From CAVYXK01 sp963708245 (lineage in GTDB: Bacteria > Pseudomonadota > Alphaproteobacteria > Acetobacterales > Acetobacteraceae), in NCBI GenBank assembly GCA_963708245.1, contig OY970201.1:6014001-6078000 (forward strand): a stretch of 64,000 nt of DNA, in the 5' to 3' direction. The notes below the pieces were generated by a model. The model ran no database searches. It worked only from the letters and a program-made list of their open reading frames with translations, and was not told the DNA's origin. The translations under genes and the position numbers were made by a program. Below are positions 43,389 through 52,800 of this stretch, in pieces. How positions within the stretch are numbered: the stretch's first letter is position 1; the number at the start of each line of letters is the position of its first letter.

Positions 43389-44816
43389 TCAGGTCTTGAT
43401 GACCCGATACTCGATGCGGCGGTTGCGGAACCGGCCTTCCAGCAGATCGTTGCTGGCGATCGGGTCCGCGCTTCCGTAGCCCTTCGCCACCAGCATGGAC
43501 GGTTCTACGCCGGCGTGGACCAGCACGTTGCGCACCGCATCGGCGCGCTGCTGCGACAGCGTCACGTTTGCCGCGGCATCGCCTGTGTTGTCTGTGTAGC
43601 CGGCAATCTCCAGCACCGTTCCCGGCGGCAACTGCTTGATCTCAGTGGCTGCGTTCTGCAAAAGCTCCACCGCTGCCGCCGGCACCTCCGATGTACCGGA
43701 CGGGAAGTTGACGACGGACTGATTGAGAATGCCAAGCAGGTCGCTGGCGCTAAAGCCTGTCTTCAGCGATGTCAGAGCCGCGGCCACCTTGGTATTGGCA
43801 CCAGACACCATCTCGGTCACCCTATCGGCCAGTGTGCCGAACACCAGACCGCTACCGAGCACGTTCCTTAGTGAGCTGGAGATCCGGTCACGGTCGGCGT
43901 CGCTGATAATGCCGCCGAGATTGACCGAGTTGCCGTCGAACACGGCCTGCACCCCCGGTACTTTGAGATTCTCGAGCGCCGTGCGGAAATTGACCAGCCA
44001 CGGTGCGGCGCCGCGGTTCAGGTCGACACCGATGTCGCCCTGAATTTTGTCGGCGCCGAATACCGCCTTCAGCGAATTGATGACCGAGGTTCGCGTCTCT
44101 TCGTCATGCACTGAGCCGGAGTAGTGGATCACTCCATTATCGTTGCTGAGCGTCAGGCGCGGCGGCAGCGCCGGCGCTGGCGGTGCGGGCGCGACGGCGG
44201 CCTCCTGCACCGCAGCCGGAGCGACCGGTGCACGGTTGTTGCCCAGGAATATATACGAGCCGAGCCCCAGAACGGCCACCGCGCCAAGCAGCGGCCAAAG
44301 CCAGCGGGTCATATGCGGCTCGTCGTGGATAACGTTGATGCTCCGTGGGGCAACCTGTTCCATGACTCGCGCAGCCGGTGCGAGGCCCTGTCGGGCGACT
44401 GGGCCCGTGACGCGCGAGAAGACGGACGGCGACAGAAAGCTCTCCACCTCCGGCGACAGGTTCGTCGGGATCACACCGCCCGGCGTCAGTACGCCGATCA
44501 GTTTCGGCAAGGCGTATCCAATCGCCGTTGATGCCGCTAACGTGCCTAGGTCGAGCCTGTTGGCGATGCCACCAAGCACAGTGGAGCCAAGCGCGTGGTC
44601 GACCTGCTGAGCTGATAAGGCAGGCGCATCGGCGCGGCCGAGCCAGGACGCTGATTCCGAGCCGAGTCCGGCCGATTTGAATTTATCCAGAATGCCACGA
44701 ACGCCGCCAGGCGAACCGGTAACCACATTCAGGAGTTCACGCACCAATGGACCGGCATTCGCGCCGAGGCCGAACCGGCCGGCGATATCGCCGACGAGCG
44801 CGTCAAAGAGAGCCAT
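43389..44816 (-). CDS. OmpA-family protein with N-terminal YidB-like domain
   Basis: The 475-residue protein starts with a DUF937/YidB-like region (MALFDALVGDIAGRFGLGAN, QVDHALGSTVLGGIANRLD), then one membrane helix (WLWPLLGAVAVLGLGSYIFL) and a Pro/Ala linker. A BON-like part (RLTLSNDNGVIHYSGSVHDE) comes next, followed by an OmpA C-terminal domain (GTVLEIAGYTDNTGDAAANV, QRADAVRNVLVHAGVEPSML, GRFRNRRIEYRV), which binds peptidoglycan. The start at 44816 has ggaaggaaacgac upstream; the frame extends to 44981 but would overlap the next gene. It likely links the inner membrane to the wall. Confidence 0.88.
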   Translation of the reverse strand: MALFDALVGDIAGRFGLGANAGPLVRELLNVVTGSPGGVRGILDKFKSAGLGSESASWLGRADAPALSAQQVDHALGSTVLGGIANRLDLGTLAASTAIGYALPKLIGVLTPGGVIPTNLSPEVESFLSPSVFSRVTGPVARQGLAPAARVMEQVAPRSINVIHDEPHMTRWLWPLLGAVAVLGLGSYIFLGNNRAPVAPAAVQEAAVAPAPPAPALPPRLTLSNDNGVIHYSGSVHDEETRTSVINSLKAVFGADKIQGDIGVDLNRGAAPWLVNFRTALENLKVPGVQAVFDGNSVNLGGIISDADRDRISSSLRNVLGSGLVFGTLADRVTEMVSGANTKVAAALTSLKTGFSASDLLGILNQSVVNFPSGTSEVPAAAVELLQNAATEIKQLPPGTVLEIAGYTDNTGDAAANVTLSQQRADAVRNVLVHAGVEPSMLVAKGYGSADPIASNDLLEGRFRNRRIEYRVIKT

Positions 44817-44977
44817 GTCGTTTCCTTCCAAGCTCAACGTGATTTCGTGCCGTCCTTTTTCTTCTCGAGGGCAGATGACCAGTTCTGCGTCGGCTGACTG
44901 CCAGGGACCCTCGTTTTTCGTCACGTCTGTCCAGGGAGAGCGCCCCTGCGGCCATGCAGCCGCAAGGGCATCCCGGA

Positions 44978-45826
44978 TCAACGTACCAGGGGAGCCGCCA
45001 TGGGCTTGCCAGCCGCGTCGAACTGCAGAACTTCCGCCTGCTGCCGGCGAAGCTTCTCATGCACGGTCTCGATGTGATCGGTCCCGACGTTCTTGAGCCC
45101 GACCTCCTCAACGACGCGGGCAGTCTTGCTGACCAGAGCATGCTCGGCCGTCTCGACCACTTCGATCTCGCTATCCGCCCAGTCGATGGAGGTGAGCGTC
45201 GCGGGCTCGCTGATTGCGCGGCGGAGAACCTGGGCATGCTCCTCGTGCAGCGTCACGTCCTGCGCGACCTCGCGCTCGGTGGTGAAGCGGCGAACGCGGG
45301 TGCGACCGGTCTCGACCATCTCCTTGCCAACCTGCAACTGCTCCTCAGCGAGGCGCAGCATGTCGCTGTGCGTCACCGCAACCTTGGGAGTCACCGCCAC
45401 CGCCTGCATGGCGGCCAGCGGAACCGCCGCAATGGCCGTTTCGGCAGCCTCCACTCGCGCAGGCGCCGCCACGCCAGTCGTCACGGCGCGGTCGTGCACG
45501 TCGATTGGCCGATGAAGGTCGAGAATCCCGGTGGCGTGTGCCACTTCGCTGTCGAGTACGCGCAGGGATATGACGGTACCGCCTTCCGCAACCGTCTGCC
45601 CGTAGACCGTCGCTTCGTGCTGGTAGACGTCGCCGCCAAACAGGCGGTGCCAAAGTCCGGCCTCCTTCAGGCCCTTGGTGATTCTTCCATTACCACTCGA
45701 CAAGCGGGACTGGTCGAAAATGCTGATATCATCCTCGTGGAAGCCGCCCACCTTCAGCGCATCCACGGCGGCCTTGGCATGCTCGGCGGTATCGAACACC
45801 GCCACAATCGTTTCATAAGCCATCAT
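44978..45826 (-). CDS. YsnF/AvaK-type stress protein (DUF2382)
   Basis: The 282-residue protein has an N-terminal general-stress-protein-17M-like part (YETIVAVFDTAEHAKAAVDA, ISIFDQSRL, GGTVISLRVLDSEVAHATGI) and a C-terminal DUF2382 domain (HSDMLRLAEEQLQVGKEMVE, TGRTRVRRFTTEREVAQDVT, SKTARVVEEVGL). DUF2382 proteins are stress-induced and of unknown mechanism. The ATG at 45826 follows taaggagcacg. A second DUF2382 gene lies immediately upstream on the same strand, so this is a likely pair in one operon. Confidence 0.88.
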   Translation of the reverse strand: MMAYETIVAVFDTAEHAKAAVDALKVGGFHEDDISIFDQSRLSSGNGRITKGLKEAGLWHRLFGGDVYQHEATVYGQTVAEGGTVISLRVLDSEVAHATGILDLHRPIDVHDRAVTTGVAAPARVEAAETAIAAVPLAAMQAVAVTPKVAVTHSDMLRLAEEQLQVGKEMVETGRTRVRRFTTEREVAQDVTLHEEHAQVLRRAISEPATLTSIDWADSEIEVVETAEHALVSKTARVVEEVGLKNVGTDHIETVHEKLRRQQAEVLQFDAAGKPMAAPLVR

Positions 45827-45888
45827 CGTGCTCCTTAGTTACAGTTATGTTTACACCGGCCGACAGACGTGGATCACGTCAGCCGCGC

Positions 45889-46419
45889 CTACTCCCCTTT
45901 CGGGTCCGTCTCCGGCTTCTCGGCCGGAATTCGTGTGATCACCGCTTCCTGGCGGCGCAGCACGACACGCTCCTGGTGCTGCTCGGTCGTGCGGACGAGC
46001 CGCACGTGCAGCTCCTCCTTCAGGATCAGCCTGCGCTGGAGGATGAGAACCTCCTCGACGACCGGGACTATCGTGGTATCGCCGTCGCGACGTGTCGGCG
46101 GGATCGAATCGACCGGGCGGTTGACCGCGACCCGTTCGACCTCGACGTGTTCGCGCACGAGCGGGACATCGACAAGTTCTTCATGCTCGCGCGTAACGAC
46201 CTGTACTGGTACGCGACCAGTCTCGACGCGCTCTCGAGCTACCGAGAGCTGCTCGGCGAGGAGACGGACGGGCCGGGATTCGCTCGGAGCCTCGTCGCCG
46301 AGTTCCTGATCCGCAGTGCGCCGCGCACCGTCACCGTTCTTGCCGTCACTCGCCACGCCGACCTCCAATAGGGCGGCACAGCCGTCCCGTCCGATATCGT
46401 CTTCGGAACGTATAGACAT
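45889..46419 (-). CDS. Second DUF2382 (YsnF-like) protein
   Basis: The DUF2382 motif is clear (LLAEQLSVARERVETGRVPV, EHEELVDVPLVREHVEVERV, LILKEELHVRLVRTTEQHQE). Compared with its neighbour it lacks the N-terminal 17M-like part. The start is placed at MSIRSEDDIGRDG (46419, 176 aa); the frame is open to 46527 but the extra 36 residues are cysteine-rich and unlike the family. Repeat B lies just upstream (46531-46590). Confidence 0.82.
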   Translation of the reverse strand: MSIRSEDDIGRDGCAALLEVGVASDGKNGDGARRTADQELGDEAPSESRPVRLLAEQLSVARERVETGRVPVQVVTREHEELVDVPLVREHVEVERVAVNRPVDSIPPTRRDGDTTIVPVVEEVLILQRRLILKEELHVRLVRTTEQHQERVVLRRQEAVITRIPAEKPETDPKGE

Positions 46420-46530
46420 CGTTCGGCTGCAATCCACCGACCAGCTCACTTTGTCCAGACCACAACAAATCCACTCAGCGCAGCGCCTGTCGCATCTGAT
46501 TTCGTCTTCGAGCGCCCGCCGAGCCACTAC

Positions 46531-46590
46531 TTAGCGCGATGTCGTCGGCTGGTTTATCAGGTGGAAACCCGGGTTCGGACTGCTGCAAGA
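46531..46590. repeat. Repeat B, copy 2 (60 bp, upstream of DUF2382 gene)
   Basis: The core ttatcaggtggaaacccggg starts at 46554. The palindrome aacccgggtt is at its centre. Similarity to the copies at 36505 and 50697 extends about 25 bases leftwards (ttagcg...gtcgtcggctgg). The following 46591-46893 holds no gene that I can support. Confidence 0.8.
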
Positions 46591-46893
46591 CCCGATGACC
46601 GAGCAGAGCATGCTATTGGCGAGTTGCATGGTTCTCGACGACCAATGAACCGTGATGTTTTCCGCGCCTATGTCGAATATGTTACAGGCGGGATTACACC
46701 TCCGGCGCACCACGGCTTTGCGATCCGCGCCGCCATTGATGCAACCGGCGCTGGTTTCCGTTGTGTCCGGCTTTATTCTCTGGACGTCACCCGCTTGAGA
46801 ACGCCTTCGTCAACCCCAATCCATCCTGCGCGGACCCCGCCGCGCCAACCACAAACAAGCTCTGGGACGCCATTCGCGCCGCACCAGCGCAGG

Positions 46894-48402
46894 TCACACC
46901 ACAGGGATGCGCAAGCAACTCCACCGCCGCCGGATATGAGGTGGCTCAAGCAAGGAGTGTGGTCGCGGTGAGGCGACGGCGCGCAGACTTCGGCTTAGTG
47001 GTTGAATGGCGAGACGCCGGGCTTCGACGAGCGCGCTCACGTCGCGCGCGATCACCCGATTGCGCTCCATGACGTCGTGCAAGGACTCGGCTGGGATCGC
47101 AAGCACGTCAGTGTCCCGCTCGGCCAGGATCCGCACCGGACTTGCGCCGCCCGCCAATGTCTCGTGCATGACCAAGAGCTGCCCCGGCCCCACTGATTCG
47201 AGGCGGATCTCGCCCTCAGGATTCGGCACCGACACAGCGAGGATGCCCGTCAGGACGAGAAAGGCCTCGGTCGCCGGCGCGCCGGCGACCAGCAGCACTT
47301 CGGCGCGGCGATAGCGGCGAAAGGCACTGGCCTGCGCGAACCCGGGCATCGCGTCGGCATCGCCATGGAACGCGCCCGCTGCGGTCAGCATCCGAAGACG
47401 GGCGTCGACCCCGGGCACGGCCGCTGCATCGGGAGACGCGGCGCCATCCAGCCGAAGGCCGCGGCGCTGGGCGACATACCAGAACCGGCTTAAGAACTCG
47501 TCGCGGGGACCGGATAGGACTCCAGGATTATCTACCGGCAGGATCGCATCGTAGCTAACGACCCCACCCCCGACGGCGGTGACAATGCATTTCACACCGT
47601 CCGCTACGCCGAGGTCCGGCATCTCGCGGCCCGCTTCCAGCACCGCCTCTCGGACGTGTTCCGGTGGGATGTCCGTGCCGAACGCCAGCGGTACGGTGAT
47701 GGACGCCCTCTCATTGGCCCGAGCCGCGATGGCCAGGTTGCTCTTCGCCAGCGTGCTGTTGGCGACCACGATCCGACCGCCCTCCGCGTTGGACAGCGTG
47801 ACCGTGCGCCAGTCCATCTCAACAACTTGGGCGGCCGTGCCGTCGACGACGATCCAGTCGCCGATGCCGAATTTGTGCGCCGAGAGCAGGCCGAGGCCTG
47901 ACAGCAGATTGCCCAGGAACTCCTGCAGGGCGAAACCGAGCACGATGGAGCCAACACCCATCGCGGCGAATAGGCTGCCGAGATTGACCTCCCAAATGTT
48001 AGACACGACCACGGCGCCCCAGACCAGCGACAGGCCGATCCGCAGAACATCGAGGAGCAGCTTGGGCGCGCGCGTCTGATCGTCGATCAGGCTCATCAGC
48101 GCGGCCTGGGCAAGCCGGAGCAGCAGATAGAGGCCGGTAAGCGCGAACGCGGTCTCCGCGGTCCGAACCGCCCAGTCGTGCGGTGGCAGCTCGGCGAGGA
48201 CACGCAGAATCAACCAGACCGCCCCGGTCGGCAGCAACAGGTAGGCCGTGTGGCGAAGGATGCTGGAGGCGAACTGGCGGCGCTCCCCGACCGCGCGGGC
48301 GGCCTCCAGCGCCGCCAGCGCCAGGACCGGATATCCCAGCACCACGAGGATCCCCATGGCGGAATGGCCTGACAGTGCCGGCCAGTGCAGCATCCCTTCC
48401 AT
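46894..48402 (-). CDS. MscS-type mechanosensitive channel with cyclic-nucleotide-binding domain
   Basis: The 502-residue protein has about five membrane helices, the last being the MscS pore helix (LFAAMGVGSIVLGFALQEFL, GNLLSGLGLLSAHKFGIGDW), followed by the beta domain (VEMDWRTVTLSNAEGGRIVV). A C-terminal cNMP-binding/Crp-like domain lies near residues 345-450 (RYRRAEVLLVAGAPATEAFL, GQLLVMHETLAGGASPVRIL). Such bCNG/MscS hybrids are gated or modulated by cyclic nucleotides. The start is only six bases after the stop of the cyclase-fold gene, so both belong to one transcript. The phosphate-binding loop of the cNMP site (normally GExxL...RxA) reads HETLAGGASPVRI, so binding is plausible but not assured. 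Confidence 0.9.
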   Translation of the reverse strand: MEGMLHWPALSGHSAMGILVVLGYPVLALAALEAARAVGERRQFASSILRHTAYLLLPTGAVWLILRVLAELPPHDWAVRTAETAFALTGLYLLLRLAQAALMSLIDDQTRAPKLLLDVLRIGLSLVWGAVVVSNIWEVNLGSLFAAMGVGSIVLGFALQEFLGNLLSGLGLLSAHKFGIGDWIVVDGTAAQVVEMDWRTVTLSNAEGGRIVVANSTLAKSNLAIAARANERASITVPLAFGTDIPPEHVREAVLEAGREMPDLGVADGVKCIVTAVGGGVVSYDAILPVDNPGVLSGPRDEFLSRFWYVAQRRGLRLDGAASPDAAAVPGVDARLRMLTAAGAFHGDADAMPGFAQASAFRRYRRAEVLLVAGAPATEAFLVLTGILAVSVPNPEGEIRLESVGPGQLLVMHETLAGGASPVRILAERDTDVLAIPAESLHDVMERNRVIARDVSALVEARRLAIQPLSRSLRAVASPRPHSLLEPPHIRRRWSCLRIPVV

Positions 48403-48407
48403 CGCCG

Positions 48408-50657
48408 CTATTCCGCTGCCTGAGAATGCAGGCCGGCATCCACCACCGCGGCTGTCCCAGCCTGGGGGCGCGGCACTGCCGGCCGCGTCCAGCTCAGCAG
48501 CGTCCCGAGCACCGGGGCCGCTATCGGCGAGCTGGGTTGGAATCCCTCCACCTCTGTCAACAGGGTGTAGGTGCTCTCGCTAACCCGCACACAGCCGGGT
48601 TCCGCGTCCAGCGCGATCCGGCGGGCGACGCCGAGCGTCCGCCCCCAGATATCATAAGCGGCATGACTGCGATTCAGCAGCAGCACATCGATTGCACCCG
48701 ACGCCAGGCCGAAGCGTAGCGAGATCGACCTTGCCCAGTCCGTGCCGAGCCGTTGCACAGCCAGCGTCGCGTTCTGGGTCCACGCGAGCGTGCGCATGGC
48801 ATGGTCTAGCCGCGGCGAGGACAGCCCGCAGACCGCGATGTGGCTCTCGCCGAGCGAGCGCACCGGCTCCACCCCGTGGCTTACCGCCGCGCCGTTGATC
48901 GCGGCCAGCAGCATATTGAGCATGTCGCTCAACTCGGTGGCGCTGCGGTCCACGGCGAGCGTGTCCAGCCCGTCCATCCAGGTGACCGCAACCGTGACGT
49001 TGGCGACAGTCTCTGCGGTGACCTCCGCCCCGTTCCGCAGTCGCTCGGCCAGCCCGGCAGGATAGAGGCTACGCAGCAGGTCGTCCGCTTTCTGCTCCGC
49101 CGCCGCGATCTGCCTGTCGCGCTCGGCGATCGTGGCGGCCATCGCGTTGTAACCGCGGGCCAGTTCGGCGAATTCGTCGTTGCCGCGGACTTCGATCGGG
49201 CCTGCACTCCCGCCGGATGCGAGCGACTGCATCCCCCCGATTACTCGGCGCAGCGGGCGCGTGAACAGGCCGGCGCAGGCCAACGCCAGGAAGGTCAGCA
49301 CGATTGTGGCCATCCCCCCAGCGACGAGCAGTTGGCGTCTAAGGCGCTCCTCGGGCGCGAAGGCCTCGGCGATGTCCTGTTTCGCCTGGATCGCCCAGCG
49401 CAGACCGGCCACTTCTACGGGCCCATAGGCCGAGACCACTTCAATGCCGCGCGAGTCGAGGAATCGACCCACACCCGTCTGATTGTGGAATGCCAGTTCA
49501 ACGGCATCATTCCTGGCCGGCATGTACAGTATCGTGGTTCCAAGTGTGCGGATCTGGTCGGCGACAGACTTCGGCAGTCCATTCGATTGCGCCTGCGCGA
49601 GGTACTGTTCCGGGTCCGTGGTCATGAAGCGCGACTGGCTCCGCAGCAGCCGATCCTCGCCGACCAGCTGGACCTCTCCCGAATCGCCCTGGCCGGTGAT
49701 CCGCCAGCCATTGTTGTCCGTGAGCCGACTGTTGAGCGCGCGGATGTCGATCTGCGCGACGAACACACCGACCGTCTGCCCGTCGGTAATGATCGGCACT
49801 GCGGCAAACATCTGCGGCGCAAAGGCCGACGGCATGTAGGTCGAATAGTCTTCCATCACGGCCTTGCCACCGTTCTTCGGATCAAGAGCGCGCTGCGCCG
49901 CGCGGGCGAACCCGGATCGTGCAAAGGGGCCGTGATACATGTTGCTGGCGAAATCAACTTCCTTGGCGACCGTATAGACGACGTCCCCAGTTGTCGCATC
50001 CATCAAGTTGATGTCGTAGAACCCGACAGTCTCTGCCGCGCGCTTCATCTCGGCGTGGAACCGGGCATGTGCGGCTTCGTAGCGCGATCCGCCCGGTGCG
50101 GCGATCATCCGATCCTTCTGGCCGACCGGGTAGGGATTACGGGCGATATAGTCAGCCTGCAGCCGCCGGGCGACAGGATCGGCGGGCATCAGTCCCTCGA
50201 GCGGGGTGTGGCTGCCGGCGATCTTGTCCACCCGGGGCAGGAAGTCCTTTGTGTACCAGGCATCGAGCGCCGCTCTGTCGCGCTGCATGCCCGCCGGGTC
50301 CGCCTGCACGTCGGCGTGCATGTCGCGGAATGCGGCAATCAGGGCTTTGGCCGCCTCGGTCGTCTCTGGGGCACTACCGACTTCCTCGGTGAAGCGAAGC
50401 TCGTTGCGAATATAGCCCTCGACCCGCTCTCGCTTGCTTTCTCGCTGTGCTGTCAACTGCCGTTCCACCGACTGGGTCAACACCTCGGCGCCCGACCGGT
50501 AGCCGATGAAACCGCCCGCCCCCAAGCAGGCTAAACCGGCGAGCAGAAGTGTCAGGATGATCTTGGAACGGATCGAGAGCTGTCGCATGACCTGGCTAGC
50601 GGTGGTTTCGGTCGAAATTCGACCAGGAAGCTCGAGAACGTCGATGGCGTGCGCCAC
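48408..50657 (-). CDS. Membrane sensor: dCache-like domain, HAMP, degenerate class III cyclase domain
   Basis: The 749-residue protein has a membrane helix (about 31-54), a large extracytoplasmic Cache/PDC-type sensor (about 60-420; FYDINLMDATTGDVVYTVAK, VPIITDGQTVGVFVAQIDIR), a second helix (about 441-464), HAMP (465-515; TRPLRRVIGGMQSL) and a class III nucleotidyl-cyclase fold (550-720). In the cyclase part the first metal Asp is replaced by Trp560 (VAVTWMDG for the usual VLFADIxG), the second is Glu604 (LGESH for GD), and the transition-state Asn is Gly676. Asp669-Ile-Trp-Gly and Arg680 remain. Catalysis is therefore doubtful. It may be a sensor that binds a nucleotide, or an altered enzyme. 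An internal start at 50588 (MRQLSIRSKIIL) is possible. Confidence 0.88.
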   Translation of the reverse strand: MAHAIDVLELPGRISTETTASQVMRQLSIRSKIILTLLLAGLACLGAGGFIGYRSGAEVLTQSVERQLTAQRESKRERVEGYIRNELRFTEEVGSAPETTEAAKALIAAFRDMHADVQADPAGMQRDRAALDAWYTKDFLPRVDKIAGSHTPLEGLMPADPVARRLQADYIARNPYPVGQKDRMIAAPGGSRYEAAHARFHAEMKRAAETVGFYDINLMDATTGDVVYTVAKEVDFASNMYHGPFARSGFARAAQRALDPKNGGKAVMEDYSTYMPSAFAPQMFAAVPIITDGQTVGVFVAQIDIRALNSRLTDNNGWRITGQGDSGEVQLVGEDRLLRSQSRFMTTDPEQYLAQAQSNGLPKSVADQIRTLGTTILYMPARNDAVELAFHNQTGVGRFLDSRGIEVVSAYGPVEVAGLRWAIQAKQDIAEAFAPEERLRRQLLVAGGMATIVLTFLALACAGLFTRPLRRVIGGMQSLASGGSAGPIEVRGNDEFAELARGYNAMAATIAERDRQIAAAEQKADDLLRSLYPAGLAERLRNGAEVTAETVANVTVAVTWMDGLDTLAVDRSATELSDMLNMLLAAINGAAVSHGVEPVRSLGESHIAVCGLSSPRLDHAMRTLAWTQNATLAVQRLGTDWARSISLRFGLASGAIDVLLLNRSHAAYDIWGRTLGVARRIALDAEPGCVRVSESTYTLLTEVEGFQPSSPIAAPVLGTLLSWTRPAVPRPQAGTAAVVDAGLHSQAAE

Positions 50658-50696
50658 CTCGCCGTCGCGTTCTCGGTCAGTCGCCGGCCGACCTCT

Positions 50697-50757
50697 TAGC
50701 GGGTAGTCGTGGGCGGGTTTATCGGGTGGAAACCTGGGTTCTACGGACTGCGTGACC
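50697..50757. repeat. Repeat B, copy 3 (upstream of the cyclase-fold gene)
   Basis: The core ttatcgggtggaaacctggg starts at 50719, with flanks ttagcgggtagtcgtgggcg and ggactgcgtgacctgag. It fills the gap between the kinase stop and the cyclase-fold start. Confidence 0.75.
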
Positions 50758-50770
50758 TGAGGCGCCTAGC

Positions 50771-52711
50771 CTATGCAGCCACCGCGGATTGCGGCTTCGC
50801 CGTCAGCGGCACCGTGACGCGCACCCGTGTGAGGCCGGCGCCTGTCGCGATCGACAGATTGCCCCCGAACTGACGGACCCGTACCCGCATGCCTGCAATG
50901 CCGACGCCCGGGGTGGCCGGGCTGCCAGCCGCCATGCCGACGCCCTCATCCTCGACCTCCAGCATCGCCTCTGTTGGCGACACCTGCAGCCGCACCCGGG
51001 CGACAGGGCTGTTGGCGTGGCGATGGACGTTGGTCAGTGCCTCCTGCACAACGCGGAACAGTGCGGTCTCCACGGCACGCGGCAGAACCGGATCGATCTC
51101 CGGTGCTTCGACCGTGACCGCAAGCCCGCTCCGATGCCCGAACCCTTCCGCATAGACGCGCAACGCCGTCGCCAGACCACACTCGTCGAGCAGCGGCGGT
51201 TGCATCAGGAATGAGACGGTCCGAAGGTCCTCCTTGGCACGATCCAGCGCCGCTTGAGCCTCGGCGAGCTCGTGTGCGCCGCGACCCTCTGTCACAGCCC
51301 GTGCCGCCGTGAGATTGAGCGACGCCGCGACCAGCTCTTGCACAGTCGAGTCATGCAGCTCGCGGGCGATTCGCCGGCGTTCCTCATCCTGAGCATTCAG
51401 CAGGCGCCCGGTCGTTTCCTCCAGATCCCGCGTTCGCGCCAGCACGCGTGCCTCGAGCTGTGCCGCAGTCTCCGCCAGATTGGTGAACTTGGCCCGCTCG
51501 AAGACGCGTTCACGCGCGGCCGAGGCGGCAGTCCGTAACACGCGTCGCAGGACGTCCATCTCGTAGACGTACGACCGTTTGCCAGCCAACGGCTGTTCAT
51601 CCGCGAGGGCCGTTGCCTCAGAAACAAGCTTCCCCGCCTCGCGCACCAGGAAGCGACCGAGCAGCAGCGCGAGCAGGGCGGCCGCCACGGCCACCACAAG
51701 TCCGGCCCCGGCTAGCCTAAGGATCACCGTCCACCAGGGTCCGACGAACGCCTCCTGCGGCGCCAGCATGGCGACGTGCCATGACGTTCCGGCAATCGGC
51801 TCGACTGCCGCCGTAAGTCGCAGATCGGACGCCGCGACCCACTCCAGACGGCCGCCGGACCGCGTGACATCAGGGGGGAGGGATGGCACGCTGGCGCCGG
51901 CAGGGGCGGTAGTGGCGAACGGCTGACCAGCGCCGTCGTAGACGACAACGAAGGCGCCGGGCCAGGGGCTCGGCCGGGGAAGAACCGACAAGAGCCGCGA
52001 AGAGTCGATCCGTGCCGCGACCACGGCCGCTTGCGGGCCGCCGTCCGGCACGGGCACGATCAGGCCCGCCATCGGCCGAACGATGTGAGGGCCCACGAGG
52101 GTGTCGGTGAGGAGCGGTCGCCCAGTCGTCAGAACCTGCCGCACCAGATTGGGGCGAGGCAGCAGATCGCGCAATGATGCCCCGGGCGGCCTCGCCGTAT
52201 TGATGACGTACTCGCCCGCGCGATTGCCGAGGATAAGGGCGATGCCAGTCGCGTTAGTGACGGTCCGCAGATGGCGCTCGAATGCGGCAAGGTCCCCGGC
52301 CGCCAGCGCGGGCGAGCGGGCAAGCGCCTCCGTAAGGAGCGTTGCCTGCGCGATGTCCGTCGCCACCGTGGCGGCGGTCGCGGCAGCCAGGCGGTGGAAT
52401 TCGGCACGCTGCCTGCCCTGTTCGAGCTGCGAGGCCCACAGCGCCACGCCAACGCTGTACGCGGCCAGCGGCAGAATCGCAGCCAGCACGAGGGCGATCA
52501 GATAGGTTCCGAGCCTCCGGATCGGTTGTGCCGGCCGCGATTCAAGGCAGTGCTCGTCCTCGATCGGCACGGAAGATGGTTGGCGGAGGAGCGCGATGAG
52601 GGCCGGATTCTGAAATGCGGACCGGCCGCGCCTGCGGCGCTCACCACTGATGGCCGGGTCCGGCCAGGCAGCCGAAAAACGTCCATCGGTGCTGACGGTC
52701 GTCGACCCCAC
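50771..52711 (-). CDS. NarL-type (HisKA_3) sensor histidine kinase
   Basis: This 646-residue kinase has a first membrane helix (about 68-95), a periplasmic Cache-like sensor (about 100-320) and a second helix (331-353). A coiled segment leads to the dimerisation/phosphoacceptor motif RRIARELHDSTVQELVAASL with His453. The HATPase domain carries the N-box (VVQEALTNVHRHA) and G-box (VGIAGMRVRVRQFGG). HisKA_3 kinases partner with LuxR-type regulators; the NarL-type regulator at 57717 is the obvious candidate, and its broken twin at 53705 once lay closer. The first 60 residues may be over-extended; a later start would put the first helix nearer the N-terminus. Confidence 0.9.
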   Translation of the reverse strand: MGSTTVSTDGRFSAAWPDPAISGERRRRGRSAFQNPALIALLRQPSSVPIEDEHCLESRPAQPIRRLGTYLIALVLAAILPLAAYSVGVALWASQLEQGRQRAEFHRLAAATAATVATDIAQATLLTEALARSPALAAGDLAAFERHLRTVTNATGIALILGNRAGEYVINTARPPGASLRDLLPRPNLVRQVLTTGRPLLTDTLVGPHIVRPMAGLIVPVPDGGPQAAVVAARIDSSRLLSVLPRPSPWPGAFVVVYDGAGQPFATTAPAGASVPSLPPDVTRSGGRLEWVAASDLRLTAAVEPIAGTSWHVAMLAPQEAFVGPWWTVILRLAGAGLVVAVAAALLALLLGRFLVREAGKLVSEATALADEQPLAGKRSYVYEMDVLRRVLRTAASAARERVFERAKFTNLAETAAQLEARVLARTRDLEETTGRLLNAQDEERRRIARELHDSTVQELVAASLNLTAARAVTEGRGAHELAEAQAALDRAKEDLRTVSFLMQPPLLDECGLATALRVYAEGFGHRSGLAVTVEAPEIDPVLPRAVETALFRVVQEALTNVHRHANSPVARVRLQVSPTEAMLEVEDEGVGMAAGSPATPGVGIAGMRVRVRQFGGNLSIATGAGLTRVRVTVPLTAKPQSAVAA

Positions 52712-52800
52712 CTAAACCCCTGCTATAGATTGACCGAGGTCAACCACTAAACTGACCTGAGATGGGAGACTGTCCGTGCCTGATCAGTTAGTGGGGAAAA

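Noticed and set aside
48840..50534. 564-codon plus-strand frame antisense to the cyclase-fold gene
   Set aside because: Its length is striking, but the opposite strand encodes recognisable Cache, HAMP and cyclase blocks, while this frame has none.
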